Shown one piece after another: positions 10,554 through 20,867 of a stretch of DNA of 64,000 nt. The notes below the pieces were generated by a model. That model worked only from the letters and a program-made list of their open reading frames with translations, did not search any database and was not told the DNA's origin. The stretch comes from Neostapfia colusana. Its lineage: Eukaryota > Streptophyta > Magnoliopsida > Poales > Poaceae. The stretch spans positions 13,851,501 to 13,915,500 of the forward strand of contig JASWHV010000011.1 in the NCBI GenBank assembly GCA_030760725.1, read 5' to 3'. A program made the position numbers and the translations under genes. Position 1 is the first letter of the stretch; each line of letters starts with the position of its first letter.

Positions 10554-11218
10554 CTCATGGTCTATGGGAAGAAAGCTCCTCCAACTTCAACACGAAGTTG
10601 TAGTTGTAGGAGTGTAGGACGATGAGCCACTATCCACCACATGGTGAAGGCAGATCAAGATACAATCTTGGAGCCTCCACCAAGCTTTTGGGATAGATGT
10701 ATTCAGCTCTTGCTGGAAGCTGGAATTCTTCCCCAAAAAAACAATGGTGTTGCCCTGTGGAAAGAATTTGTTGAGGATCCCCTTGAATCACTTTTGTAGT
10801 TGAGCACTTGTGTCCTCGTTGGCTTTCCCACAAAAGGGATTAGCCGACACCATAGTGATAAGGCCCGTTTTGATTTAGAAGCTTGTGTCTCCCATGTTGA
10901 TAGTGGTCCCAACAGGTACATTGTCACAATGGGTCTTCTGAGCCATTGGCGTGAAACTTGATGGTGCGCAAATGACTAGATGTCTTGCCAAAACAATCAC
11001 TTGAGTGGGAACGACACGAGGTAGAACTCTTCTCAGAAGTGATTCAGAATTTGCAACGTAGTTTGTCAGCAAGCGGAAACCAGTCATACAATACCCTATT
11101 TTCACATCAAAGTAACGCAAAACAAGTAGGATTATCCTACTAAGTCTCTACTAGAATCCTAACTACCGTAAGCAATCTTTCAATACTTCTATGCATTCAC
11201 CGGCAACGGCGCCAGAAA
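10554..11218 (-). other. Element D: start of internal region (minus strand), truncated
   Basis: This is DNA between the PBS of D (11200-11214) and the insertion point of element E. Read on the minus strand it is the 5' leader and possibly the beginning of gag of a gypsy element. Short frames exist (for example 10875-11120, minus), but I cannot match them to a known domain. The rest of the D interior must lie beyond E, F and A, left of the window. Confidence 0.55.
11200..11214 (-). promoter_or_regulatory. Primer binding site of element D
   Basis: The minus strand reads TGGCGCCGTTGCCGG four bases after the LTR end at 11219. This motif is the usual PBS of Athila/TAT-type (non-chromovirus) plant gypsy elements. 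It fixes the orientation of D. Confidence 0.8.
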
Positions 11219-12118
11219 TGCTTTTTGGTATTTCTTAACGACTACAGTTCATCCTGGCAATTGATGCCAGCAACTCTTGTGACAACTCGGCTAATCTTGA
11301 GCCAATGCAAGATGAGTTCCGCAACCACACGGAAAATACTGTTGTACCATTTCACCCAAGAGTATTCCCTAGGGTATCGTTTTTCCCAAAGGAAGGATAG
11401 AAGAGGGTGTTCCTAATGTGAAACCAACGAGGATGGATAAAAGTATATCAAGGGTAGTACGACATACACTTAAGCAATCTACTCTAAAGGTAATATAGTT
11501 CTAGTGAGAGTTAAGCTAAGGTAAGGGGTTGTTCCTAATGTGCTTCTAATATACATATGCATAGCCTAATAGTGTACATATAGGTATGCTAGTAGTAAAA
11601 ACTAGGGCTTAGTGGTCCAACATATCGAGCACAGGCTTACCCCTAGTAATACCAGAGCGACTCCCACTAATAGCCTGTGGCATAGCCGAACATGGGAGAG
11701 TATAGAAGACGGACAGGGCTGTCACCACCTGTCGCCTACCCCTACAATTTGTGGGTCTACGAGACACCCAAAGCTACTTAACTATCCAAGCATCACACTT
11801 GCATGCTAAGAAAACACCTTAAGGGTCACGATACAAGTATCATCCTAAGGCAATGACTAACCTAAACATCATTGAACCAATGCTGGTACCAATCACTATA
11901 TTATTCATACTAACATATTCACATAATATCTAATTAGACTAGTGGAGACCTATGATGTTTATGATAACATAATACAAGGTTACTATACTATCATAATAAC
12001 AACTAACCTACCACATGCATGGATTCCGCGGTCAAACAAGAGACATTTCACCCAAGCATATGAATAAAAGAAGCCTAATATTATAAATAAGAAAAAAAGT
12101 CAAAAATAGAAGAAAAGG
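11219..12118 (-). repeat. Element D 5' LTR, 3' part (minus strand), split by B3
   Basis: This is the PBS-proximal 900 bp of the D LTR. It ends (minus) in AAAAAGCA before the spacer and PBS. Phrases such as GGGAATACTCTTGGGTG (minus) are typical of TAT/Retand-type gypsy LTRs. The LTR is interrupted at 12118 by B3 and resumes at 51966-52589. The bases AAAGG at 12114-12118 repeat at 51966-51970, which is the B3 target duplication. Confidence 0.85.
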
Positions 12119-12480
12119 TGTAACACCCTCAATTTCACTAACATGCATTGCATACATTTTTCATGTAGAGAAGCATTTAATAAGAAGAAGAAATGAAGAA
12201 AAGAATATAGAAGCTACTAAAATGATAAAAGGAAATAGAAATGGAAAATAATGAAAATAAAATAGCCAAAATGAGCCACGCCAATTTTTGCCAAATCCCC
12301 CCTTCCCCAATCTTTCCAAAATTTTTCCAATTTTCCTGATTTTCCCCACAATTCCCCTAGGGGGAATTTCCCCCACATTTGGGGGAATTTTCCACTAAAA
12401 TTGGCCGCACCAAATTAGGGGGGAGAAACCCTAATTGGGCACACTCCCCCTTGGCCGCAGCCTATTAGATGGGGGAACAA

Positions 12481-12715
12481 TAGTGCCCACCTCTACGACT
12501 CTTGGGTTAGTCTCCCACCTCTAGGAGTCTTGGGTTAGTCCCCCACCTCTAGGACTCTTGGGTTAGTCCCCCACCTCTAGGACTCTTTGGTTAAGTCCCC
12601 AACCTCTAGGACTCTTAGTCGCCCACCTCTAGGACTCTTTGTCCCCCACCTCTAGGACTCTTTGGTTAAGTCCCCCACCTCTTGGACTCTTTGTTCCCCA
12701 CCCCTAGGATTGTTT
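12481..12715 (+). repeat. U3 tandem array of CCTCTAGGACTC units (nine copies)
   Basis: Units of 22-29 bp with the core CCACCTCTAGGACTCTTGG are repeated about nine times directly upstream of the TATA box. The homologous array in the 3' LTR (49512-49798) has about eleven copies, so the array has changed length since insertion. Confidence 0.85.
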
Positions 12716-12722
12716 TCCCCCC

Positions 12723-12732
12723 TTATAAATAT
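12723..12732 (+). promoter_or_regulatory. TATA box of B3 5' LTR
   Basis: TTATAAATAT lies just downstream of the U3 tandem array; the same box is at 49816-49825 in the partner LTR. Confidence 0.65.
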
Positions 12733-13439
12733 AACCCCCCCCTGGCCGCACCCCTCTCTCTTTTGGTCGCCACCCCTTTGCTGCTGCCTTGGCCGCCGTC
12801 GAAGCTCTGCCCCGCCTCACTGTTGCCAGAGAAGAAGACCCCTGCTGCCAAGCCCTGGCTGCAGCCCTATTCTTCTCCAAAGTAAAACCCCAGCTGCTGC
12901 CATTGCAAGGGAAAAAGTCCAGCTGCGAGGAGGAGAGGAGGAGGAAGAGAGGTAGGTCCCTGTTGCCCCTCTTACAATATCGCCGCTGTTTCTCCGCACC
13001 CATTTTCTTCGCCCCCTGCGAGCAGAAACTTCTGCATGTGGACAGACCATGTTTTGGTCAATTTTTGACGGTGGAATTAATCTACATCATGTTTCAAGAT
13101 ACACCACGTCCACACTTGATCCCAGCAACCTTGATCTCCATAAAACCCCATGGAAGCCTACTAAAACATGCAAGAACACATGCAAAGTGGTTTTATAAAA
13201 CTGCACCATAGGAGTTGCATTCATTCACCTCATTGCATCTTGAGTAAAGTTTGTGCATGATAATTGATTGCTCTAAATTTTGTATGCACGTGGTCGTAAG
13301 TAGAAGGACAAGCTCAAGAGGCCTTCTACGAGGAACTACAGCACCAAGGCTTCGAGACGCTAGAGTAACACGAGCCACGGGAGCAAGGCAAGTGCCCCTT
13401 GACCTTATTGATCCCATGTTTTCAAAACGGTCTTGCTTG

Positions 13440-13466
13440 CGAGATTCAGTTTAAAGGGGGTAGGTT
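13440..13466 (+). other. Fragment of gypsy internal 3' end with polypurine tract
   Basis: GAGATTCAGTTTAAAGGGGG matches the bases just before the B2 and B4 3' LTRs (20694-20718, 44851-44875), yet here it follows a truncated LTR. It shows that the LTR at 13467 was once preceded by an internal region, that is, it once served as a 3' LTR, and that a deletion joined the two. Confidence 0.8.
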
Positions 13467-13607
13467 TGTAACACCCTCAATTTCGTATTCATGCATGCAT
13501 ACATATTTCATATAGAGAAAAATTTTCAAAGAAGTAGAAACAGAGAAAGAATCAGAAAGATAGCCAAAAAGACCCAATTCCAGTTTGCCGAGGAGCGCCG
13601 TCGACAC

Positions 13608-14530
13608 TTCCCGCGGCCCGCTGGCCACGTGGCACCTTCGGAGCTCATCCTTGCAAAACGGGTGAGGTCCAGCACTGCTGGCTACGTGGCAGGCTAGGAG
13701 CTCGCCTCTGCGGAAGGGGGCGAGGCCCGGCCCGCTGGACACGTGTTGCCTCCGGGGCTTGTCGCTGTGGAGAAGCGAGGCTCAGCCCCGTGGGACACGT
13801 GTCGCCTTCGGACCAAGTCTCTGCGGAGAAGCAAGGCTCAACCCCGTGGGACACGTGTCGCTCTCGGAGCTTACCCCTGCGGAGGGAGTAAGGTCCGGTC
13901 CTGACAGACACGTGTCACCATTGGAGCTCACCTCCGAGAGGTCCGGTTCCGATGGACACATGTCACCCTCGGAGCTCGCCTCTGAGAGGTACGGTCCTGC
14001 TGGACACGTGTCATCCTCGGAGCTCACCTCCGGGGAGAAGGGAAGTCCAACACTATGGGACACGTGTCATCCTCGGAGCTCACCTCCGAGGAGAAGGGAG
14101 GTTTGATGCTGTTGGACAAGTGTCGACCTCGGAGCTCGCCTCTGAGTAAAAAGGAAGTTCGACGCTGCTGGACACGTGGCACTCTCGGAGCTCACCTCCA
14201 AAGAGAGGGGGGGTCCGGCACTGACACGTGGCACTCTCGGAGCTCACCTCTGAAGAGAGGGGAGGTCCGGCACTGACACATGGTGTACACGGAACTCGCC
14301 TCTGGAGAGAGGGGAGGTCCTGACCCACCAGACACATGGCACACATAGAGCTCACCTCTGAGGGAGAGGGAGGTCCCGCTCACCAGACGTGTGGCGCACG
14401 CGAAGGTCACCTCTGAAGAAGAGGGAGGTCCCGCCCGCCTGACACACGTCACAACTGAAGCTCGGCTCTGAGGAAAAGGGAAGCCCGGCCTCTGCTGGAC
14501 ACGTGGAGCCTCCGAAGCTTATCCCTGCGG
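13608..14530 (+). repeat. U3 G-box/ABRE tandem array, B2 5' LTR
   Basis: About 17 units of roughly 50-58 bp, each with a GACACGTGTC or GACACGTGGC palindrome (CACGTG core intact in about ten units) followed by CGGAGCTCACCTCCGAG, itself an inverted repeat. The array ends about 180 bp before the TATA box. CACGTGTC/CACGTGGC are known plant bZIP/bHLH binding sites (G-box/ABRE); use by this promoter is inferred. Confidence 0.85.
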
Positions 14531-14713
14531 AAGGACGAGATCCTTAAGCGGTTTTCCCTGTACGCGAGTACCCGACACTGAGGAAACCAACACGAATTCT
14601 TCCACATTGAATACTGCACCCAAATCAATTGAAGATAAGTTGTTAATATCCAAAAAAAACCAAATAGGACTCTTATTTGAAATCCAATCGGAGTAGGACT
14701 CTTCTTTTTCCGG

Positions 14714-14723
14714 TTATAAATAG
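14714..14723 (+). promoter_or_regulatory. TATA box of B2 5' LTR
   Basis: TTATAAATAG lies downstream of the G-box array and upstream of a leader that contains no ATG up to a GTAGGT donor-like site at about 14925. Confidence 0.65.
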
Positions 14724-15254
14724 AACTCGAAACACCCCTTGGTCGTAACACCTTCCCAAGCCGACAACTTAGAGGTCCTAGCTCCAAACTCGCTGAGTAA
14801 AACCCCTTCGCCGGAGTTCAGCCACCGTTGAGACCGCCGACGAGCCCGACACGCTTGCCATCGCCGGAAGAGAGCCGACGATCTGTCTTGCTAGGAGGAA
14901 GGCCCTGACACCAAGGAGAAGTGAGGTAGGTCTTCGTTACCACCTTACGACATCATCGCGGTTTTCTTCGCATCTGTTTCTTCGATCCCTTTGAACAGAA
15001 GCTTCTTCGTGTGGACAGATCACATGTTGATCGGTTTGATCTAGACCTTGAGACAAGATCATCACCACGTCCACATTTGATCCTTACACTCTTGTTCATC
15101 GTAATAACCCATGCAAACCCCTTAGAACATGTAAGAACACATACAAACTGACAGCACCATAGGATTAACATGCATATGCACAATTGCATCTTGAGTAAAG
15201 TTTGTGGATGATGTTTGATTGCTGTGAATCTTGTATGTGTGTGGTCGTGAGTAG

Positions 15255-16597
15255 AAGGACAAGCTCAGGGAGCTATCTACGAAGGACTACAGCACCAAGA
15301 CTTCGAGACACCTGAGCAACAAAAGCCACAGGAGGACCATATTGATCCCATGTTTTGAAACTATTTTGTTTTGCGAAAACTGTGTATGCTTGAGTTAACT
15401 TGATGGGAAATCCTTTCATAGGAGTTTACTAGTTTTGTTAACCACCCTTGTCGCCAGGAATGTTGATGAGTTGGGTATGGTCGTTTTTCCTTTTTGCTTC
15501 GCTGAGTCCACAAGATAAGGGAAACGAGATAGAACATGTATAGCTATTGCACTCATATGAATAATGATAATAAGAACTTGATGTTGGTAATGAACATGAA
15601 TCAGGGGAGATCTAGGCAACCTTGGTTCGTGGATGTGGTAGAATGAGATGGTGGTTTGCTTGCCGTAGATCTAAGGACCAGTTCATGCGAGCACATGCCA
15701 GGAAAATAGTGCCACCACAAGGCTAAGTATGGGTGCGGCTTAGCTGACTAATTAGGTAAGTTGCTAGATTGTTATAGACTGTGGAAGGCGCGGGGAATGG
15801 GAGTCGAGAGAGGACTGCCCTGTGAACCGCATGGCACAAGAGGGGGCACGTAGGTGGGAGAATGGTGATTCGAGCCTGCTGGTGAAACCTTAGTGAGTCC
15901 ATACATCTAGTAGCCCCTTTGTAAAGGCTATTTTGTGATCTTTTGACCATACACCGACGGTTGTGTACTGGTATAATGGAGGTTCTGCAGTCGCCGATGG
16001 GTGACGAAATCATAAACTTGTGGGTAAAGTAGTGCCACCTCTGCAGAGTGTAAAACTATCATGATAGCCGTGCTTCCGGTCACAAGCGCCTGGCCAACTT
16101 CCATGATTAGATCGGATGGTTATTGGGATAGTTATAGGTTTGGTTATGGTATGGTCTTTGGTTTTGGTTTCAGGACTGTTGAGTCTTGGTAATGAGAATG
16201 GTTTCGGGACTGTTGAGTCGTGACAATGAGTTTTGGTTCGGATATATGATCATGAGATGGATATGATCATGAGATGGTTATTATGAGCATGAGAAAAAGT
16301 TGAGAAAGATAAATGTCTGGATGAGACAAGAAAAGTGGAGAATCATGATGGAGGCATGTTACTGGTTTAATTGGATACATGTTGGGGTTAAATTCACTTA
16401 AAGATAGTTACTGTTTTTATCATGTTTGTGAAATAAACTTTGCTTTCTGCAATGAGCCTTTTTATTCCTACCTTGTTGGAAGCAACATGACATACTTTTC
16501 CTGCACTTTGCTGAGTACGACATGTACTCACCCTTGCATTATCATACAAACATCAGCAACAGGGGAGGAGTACTTTGAAGATCATGTGAAGTATTAG
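15255..16597 (+). other. B2 5' LTR: two-exon acidic reading frame, donor deleted
   Basis: The first exon starts at 15255 after GTGAGTAG and includes the motif LQHQDFET. The bases that hold the GCAAGT donor in other copies are missing near 15336 (GGAGGACC instead of GGAACAAGGCAAG). The second exon, 16557-16597, follows CATCAG and encodes TGEEYFEDHVKY then TAG. It belongs to the same predicted gene as at 50397-51701. Confidence 0.45.
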
Positions 16598-16942
16598 GCG
16601 TCCGATCTACCGTCAACTTGCCTGTGGAGATGGAGCCGTTGCCGTGCTTAGTTTGCTTCCGCTATCATTTAGAAGACTTCTGCTGCTAGAATAAGTTAGA
16701 GACTTCCGCTGCTAGAATAATTTAGAGACTTCCGCTGCTAGAATAAGTTAGAGACTTCCGCTGCTAGAATAAGTTGAGACTTCCGCTGCAAGAATGAGTT
16801 AGAGATTGATGTAATAAAGTACTTAAACCCTATTATTCGTGGTTATATTCTGAATTCAGTTTGTGGATTACATGTGTATGTGTGATGAACATCCTGGGAA
16901 AACATATGCATCAGTTCATGTTTTACGGGACCGGGCGTCACA

Positions 16943-17095
16943 TATTGGTATCAGAGCCACATTGACCGTAGGACGCAGGCTTAGTCACAGAGTGGTATTA
17001 GAGCCACATTGACCGTAGGACGCAAGCTTAGGTAGAATGCATAGATTGGCATCAGAACCACATTGACCGTAGGATGCAATCCAAGGTAGAATGGA
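16943..17095 (+). repeat. B2 primer binding site with tandem PBS-like units
   Basis: The functional-looking PBS TGGTATCAGAGCCA (16946-16959) matches the 3' end of plant initiator tRNA-Met. It is followed by ACATTGACCGTAGGACGCA, and the whole unit of about 50 bp is repeated twice more as TGGTATTAGAGCCAC and TGGCATCAGAACCAC, each with the same GACCGTAGGA tail. Three PBS-like units in tandem. Confidence 0.85.
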
Positions 17096-17590
17096 CACTC
17101 TAAAACACATAGGAACACCCCTCTAAACTGTTACTTTCAAAATTGCTTGCTGCTGCACTTTTCTTGCACCACAAGGTGCTGTTTTCAACTCCTCCTTGTC
17201 TCTCCTTTTGGACAGCAATCCCTTTGCTCTTGCTCTACAACTTCTGATGTTCTGGAGTTATTTCCTCCTTCTCAATGTTTTCTCATGACCCATTTATAGA
17301 TGGTGCTGGTGTTCCCGATCAACACCATCTAACCTTACGTGGACTGCCGCCTCACCATGGCATGTACCATGCATGGACCACCCCGTCGCATGACGGGAAC
17401 AGCACCAGTTCACATGATCATGTTTAGGACCCCCATTGAATAAGCGTGAATAGGAACGGTGTGTTAAACTTTTGTGATGATTGCTTGTGTTTGTGTGCTT
17501 AGTGTGAGTTGTGGGACGTTTCAGCGTTGTCCATATCCACACATAGTAGAGAGATGTGAGATGCTTCGGCATGTATTCACATCCTCATAT
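17096..17590 (+). other. B2 leader with orf0 remnant
   Basis: It aligns to the B3 leader (30648-30832) through the ATG of orf0 at about 17300, then jumps to the last 90 bp of orf0 (CACCATGGCATG, AACAGCACCAGTTCACATG). About 0.9 kb of orf0 is deleted. It continues through the orf0-gag spacer and ends at CATATAGG, where a second deletion removes gag. Confidence 0.75.
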
Positions 17591-20500
17591 AGGACTAATA
17601 CAGTATGTCCGAAAGTAAACCTTAAAATAAGGGGGTATACTTTCTTGTCAACCTCATTGTCTTGGATTCCCTAGGGATTGACATAATACTCGGAATGGAT
17701 TGGTTAAGCAAGCACAACGGAGTGATCCAATGTGCTAAGAGGAGCGTGCAGTTGACAAACAAGCACGGAACTCATATTGAGTTCGAGTCAGCACAACCGG
17801 CAACCGAGAAGGCAACGTTGAACACCGTTGAAGAAGCAACATTGGGAAGCATTCCGGTGGTTCAAGAATTTTTGGATGTGTTCCCGGAAGAACTTCCATG
17901 TATGCCACCTGACCGGGACATTGTGTTTGCCATTGATTTGGTACACGGAACTGCACCTATAGCAATAGAGGCCATATAGGATGCCCGTTAATGAACTAGT
18001 GGAACTCAAGAAGCAAATTCAGGAGCAGCTAGAAAAGGGTTTTATACGCCCAAGCTCATCACCCTAGGGAGCCCCTGTGCTCTTCGTAGACAAGAAGGAT
18101 GGGACCCAAAGGATGTGTGTGGATTATAGGTCTATCAATGAGGTGACAATCAAGAATAAATACCCGCTACCCCGAATTCAGGACCTGTTCAAACAAATGA
18201 AAGGAGCCTGAGTTTTCTCCAAGATTGATCTTCGGTCGGGATACTTCCAGCTGAAGATTAAGCCCTCCGACATACCCAAGACTGCCTTTCGAACACGGTA
18301 TGGTTCGTATGAATATACCGTTATGTCTTTTGGGTTAACGAATGCACCCGCGTATTTCATGTACCTCATGAATAAAGTCTTCATGGAGTACTTGGACAAG
18401 TTCTTCGTGGTTTTCATCGACGATATCATGGTGTATTCAAAAGTTAGGAAGAACATGAAGAACATTTGAGATTGACATTGCAGAAGCTGCGAGAACATCG
18501 ATTGTATGCCAAGCACAGCAAGTGTCAATTTTGGCTAAAGGAGATATCGTTCCTAGGCCACATCATCTCCGAGAGAGGAGTATCGGTTGATCCCAGAAAA
18601 GTGGGAGATGTTCTGAAGTGGAACCAACCGCAAAACGTGTGAGATATTCGGAGTTTTCTTGGGATGGATTGATACTACCGACGGTTCATCAAGGACTTTT
18701 CTAAGATAGCGAAGCCTATGACGGAGTTACTAATGAAGGTAAAAGCGTTTCAGTGGACACCAGCATGCCAAGAAAGCTTTGAGGAGCTCAAGATAAGGCT
18801 AACCACGGCACCGGTTTTGGTATTGCCGGACGTAAGCAAGAGCTTTGACATATATTGTTACCCATCAAGACAAGGGCTTGGATGTGTGCTCATGCAAGAA
18901 GGACAAGTGGTAGCTTATACATCGAGACAACTAAATAAACACGAGTTTAATTACCCCACGCATGACCTGGAACTTGCAGCCGTGGTACATGCATTGAAGA
19001 TTTGGAGGCATTATATCCTTGGCCACCGATGTGATATCTATACGGATCACAAAAACCTCAAGGATTATGATGTTGGAATCAACTATTACCCCGGAATGGC
19101 CAATGTAGTATCTGATGCACTGAGCGGAAAGGGAGCATGTCACCAACTCATGGTTCGGGAGCTACCGCCTGAGCTGCGCAAAGAGTTTGAACGGTTACAT
19201 CTCGGGTTCTTGAACGAGATGGAAGTGATGGAACTCCACTCTTCGCTGGAACAAGAGATAAGAAATGGCCAAGCAACGGATGAGGAAATCAAGGAGATTA
19301 AGGAAAGAATCCGACAAGGCATAGAAAAGGACTTCAAGGAAAACGAGAAGGGTACCCTTTGGTTAGGGAGAAGGATTTGTGTGCCTAATGTGAAGCACAT
19401 CCGCAACACGATATTAAAAGAGGCACATGACTCACCTTATTCCATACATCCTGGCAGTACAAAGATGTACAAGGACCTGAAAACTTGTTATTGGTGGGAT
19501 GGTATGAAAAGGGACATAGCTGAGTATGTTGCCTTATGCGACACATGCCAACGGGTGAAGGACGAACATCAAAGACCCGCTGGACTGTTGCAACCATTGA
19601 AAATGTACCCGAGTGGAAGTGGGAAGACATCAGTATGGATTTCATCATCGGATTGCCACGTACTCAGTCGGGTTACGACTCTATCTGGGTTATTGTGGAC
19701 TGATTGACAAAAACAGCCCATTTCCTTCCTGTTAAAACCAAGTACAACATTGCACAACAAGCCGAGCTGTATATGGAACAAATCGTATGCCGTCATGGAG
19801 TTCCAAAGAGGATAGTTTCAGATCGGGGTACCCAATTTACCTCTAGGTTTTGGAAGAAGCTGCATAAGGCTATGGGTACATGACTGGATTTTAGCTCCGC
19901 TTATCACCCGCAAACCGACGGGCAAACCGAGAGGACAAACCAGATCTTGGAAGACATGTTGAGAGCCTGCGCCTTGAAACATGGGCATAGTTGGGATAGG
20001 AGCTTGCCGTATGCCGAGTTCTCATACAATAACAGCTATCAAGCCAGCTTGAAGATGTCACCTTTCGAGGCATTGTACGGTAGACGGTGTAGAACGCTGC
20101 TGTTCTGGAACGAGACCGGAGAGAACCAAGTGTTTGGACCCAAAGTGCTGCAAGAAGCTCAGAAGCAAGTCTAAACGATACGGGAGAACTTGAAGGGTGC
20201 TCAGTCACGAGAAAAAGGTTATGCGGACAATAGGTGAAGAAAGTTGACTTTCGAAGTAGGAGACTTCATGTACCTTAAGGTATCGCCTACCCGAGGCCAA
20301 TGACGTTTCAACGTCAAAGGCAAGTTAGCACCGCGATATATCGGGCCATTTAAGATTTTGGGCAAGTGAGGAGAAGTAGACTATCAACTAGAGCTCCCAA
20401 CGCACATTTCCGACGTGCATGACGTGTTTCACGTATCCCAGCTCAAGAAGTGCTTTAGAGTACCAGAAGAACAAGTACGGCTGGATGATCTCGAGCTTCA

Positions 20501-20690
20501 AGAGGATCTGACCTATGTAGAGCACCCTGTCCAAATTTTGGACATGAAGGAAAGGGTCACGAGGAGCAATGTGATCCGTTGGTGCAAGGTACAATAGAGC
20601 CATCATACGGAAGCCGAAGCTACATGGGAGCGTGAGGAAGACCTCAAGGCAGAATTCCCTCGTCTATCCCCTACTCTATCGAATCTCGAG
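17591..20690 (+). pseudogene. Element B2 pol (PR end, RT, RNase H, integrase), gag deleted, heavily decayed
   Basis: It begins in the protease C-terminus (LGMDWLSKHNG) because gag and most of protease were lost through a 4-base AGGA microhomology (17591-17594). Open pieces: 17662-17979 (PR-RT linker), 18718-19707 (RNase H, integrase zinc region with HHCC), 19947-20174 (integrase core, AYHPQTDGQTERTNQ nearby), 20415-20597 (HDVFHVSQLKKC tail). Stops include TGA at 18209, 19701, 19881, 20235, 20301 and 20367, all where relatives have CGA, plus TAG 18065 and TAA 20172. RNase H also lacks about 20 residues in frame after HKNLK (near 19061) compared with B4. Not functional. Confidence 0.9.
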
Positions 20691-20867
20691 GGCGAGATTC
20701 AGTTTAAGGGGGTAGGTTTGTAACACCCTCAATTTCTTATTCATGCATGCATACATATTTCATATAGATAAACATTTTAAAAGAAGTAGAAACAGAGAAA
20801 GAATCAGAAAGATAGCCGAAAAGATCCAATTCCAGTTCGCCGAGGAGGGCCGTCGACACTTCCTGCG

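Larger units (their letters stand above)
12119..13439 (+). repeat. Element B3 5' LTR, truncated
   Basis: It starts TGTAACACCCTCAATTTC directly after AAAGG and aligns to the B3 3' LTR (49149-51965) from its first base to about 13439, near GTTTTCAAAACGG. There the sequence switches to the end of a gypsy internal region (polypurine tract) and another LTR. About 1.45 kb of this LTR, the PBS and part of the leader are gone. The U3 holds nine copies of a roughly 27-bp repeat, whereas the partner LTR has eleven. The first exon of the LTR reading frame (from about 13305) carries a TAG stop here. Confidence 0.85.
13467..16942 (+). repeat. Element B2 LTR (3476 bp), now at the 5' side of the B2 interior
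   Basis: It starts TGTAACACCCTCAATTTCG and ends GGGCGTCACA, followed by TAT and a tRNA-Met PBS. U3 carries an array of about 17 G-box-like repeats (13608-14530) and a TATA box at 14714. Downstream lie the two-exon reading frame (15255-16597; the donor of its first exon is deleted in this copy) and the conserved palindromes (16039-16067). A polypurine tract precedes it as well, so three LTRs separated by internal fragments stand in a row (12119, 13467, 20719), as expected after unequal recombination or deletion between elements. Confidence 0.88.

Noticed and set aside
12662..13211. Overlapping Pro/Leu-rich frames downstream of TATA in B3 LTRs (also 49752-50304) and E (9657-10116)
   Set aside because: Composition-driven frames in a GC-rich leader, present on both strands; translation differs between copies and no start context is conserved.
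13608..14530. Regularly spaced repeats resembling a CRISPR array
   Set aside because: Units are contiguous, diverged and self-palindromic, without unique spacers or cas genes, in a plant LTR.
16946..16959. tRNA-Met-like match as a tRNA gene
   Set aside because: Only the 14-base complement of the tRNA 3' end is present; it is a primer binding site.
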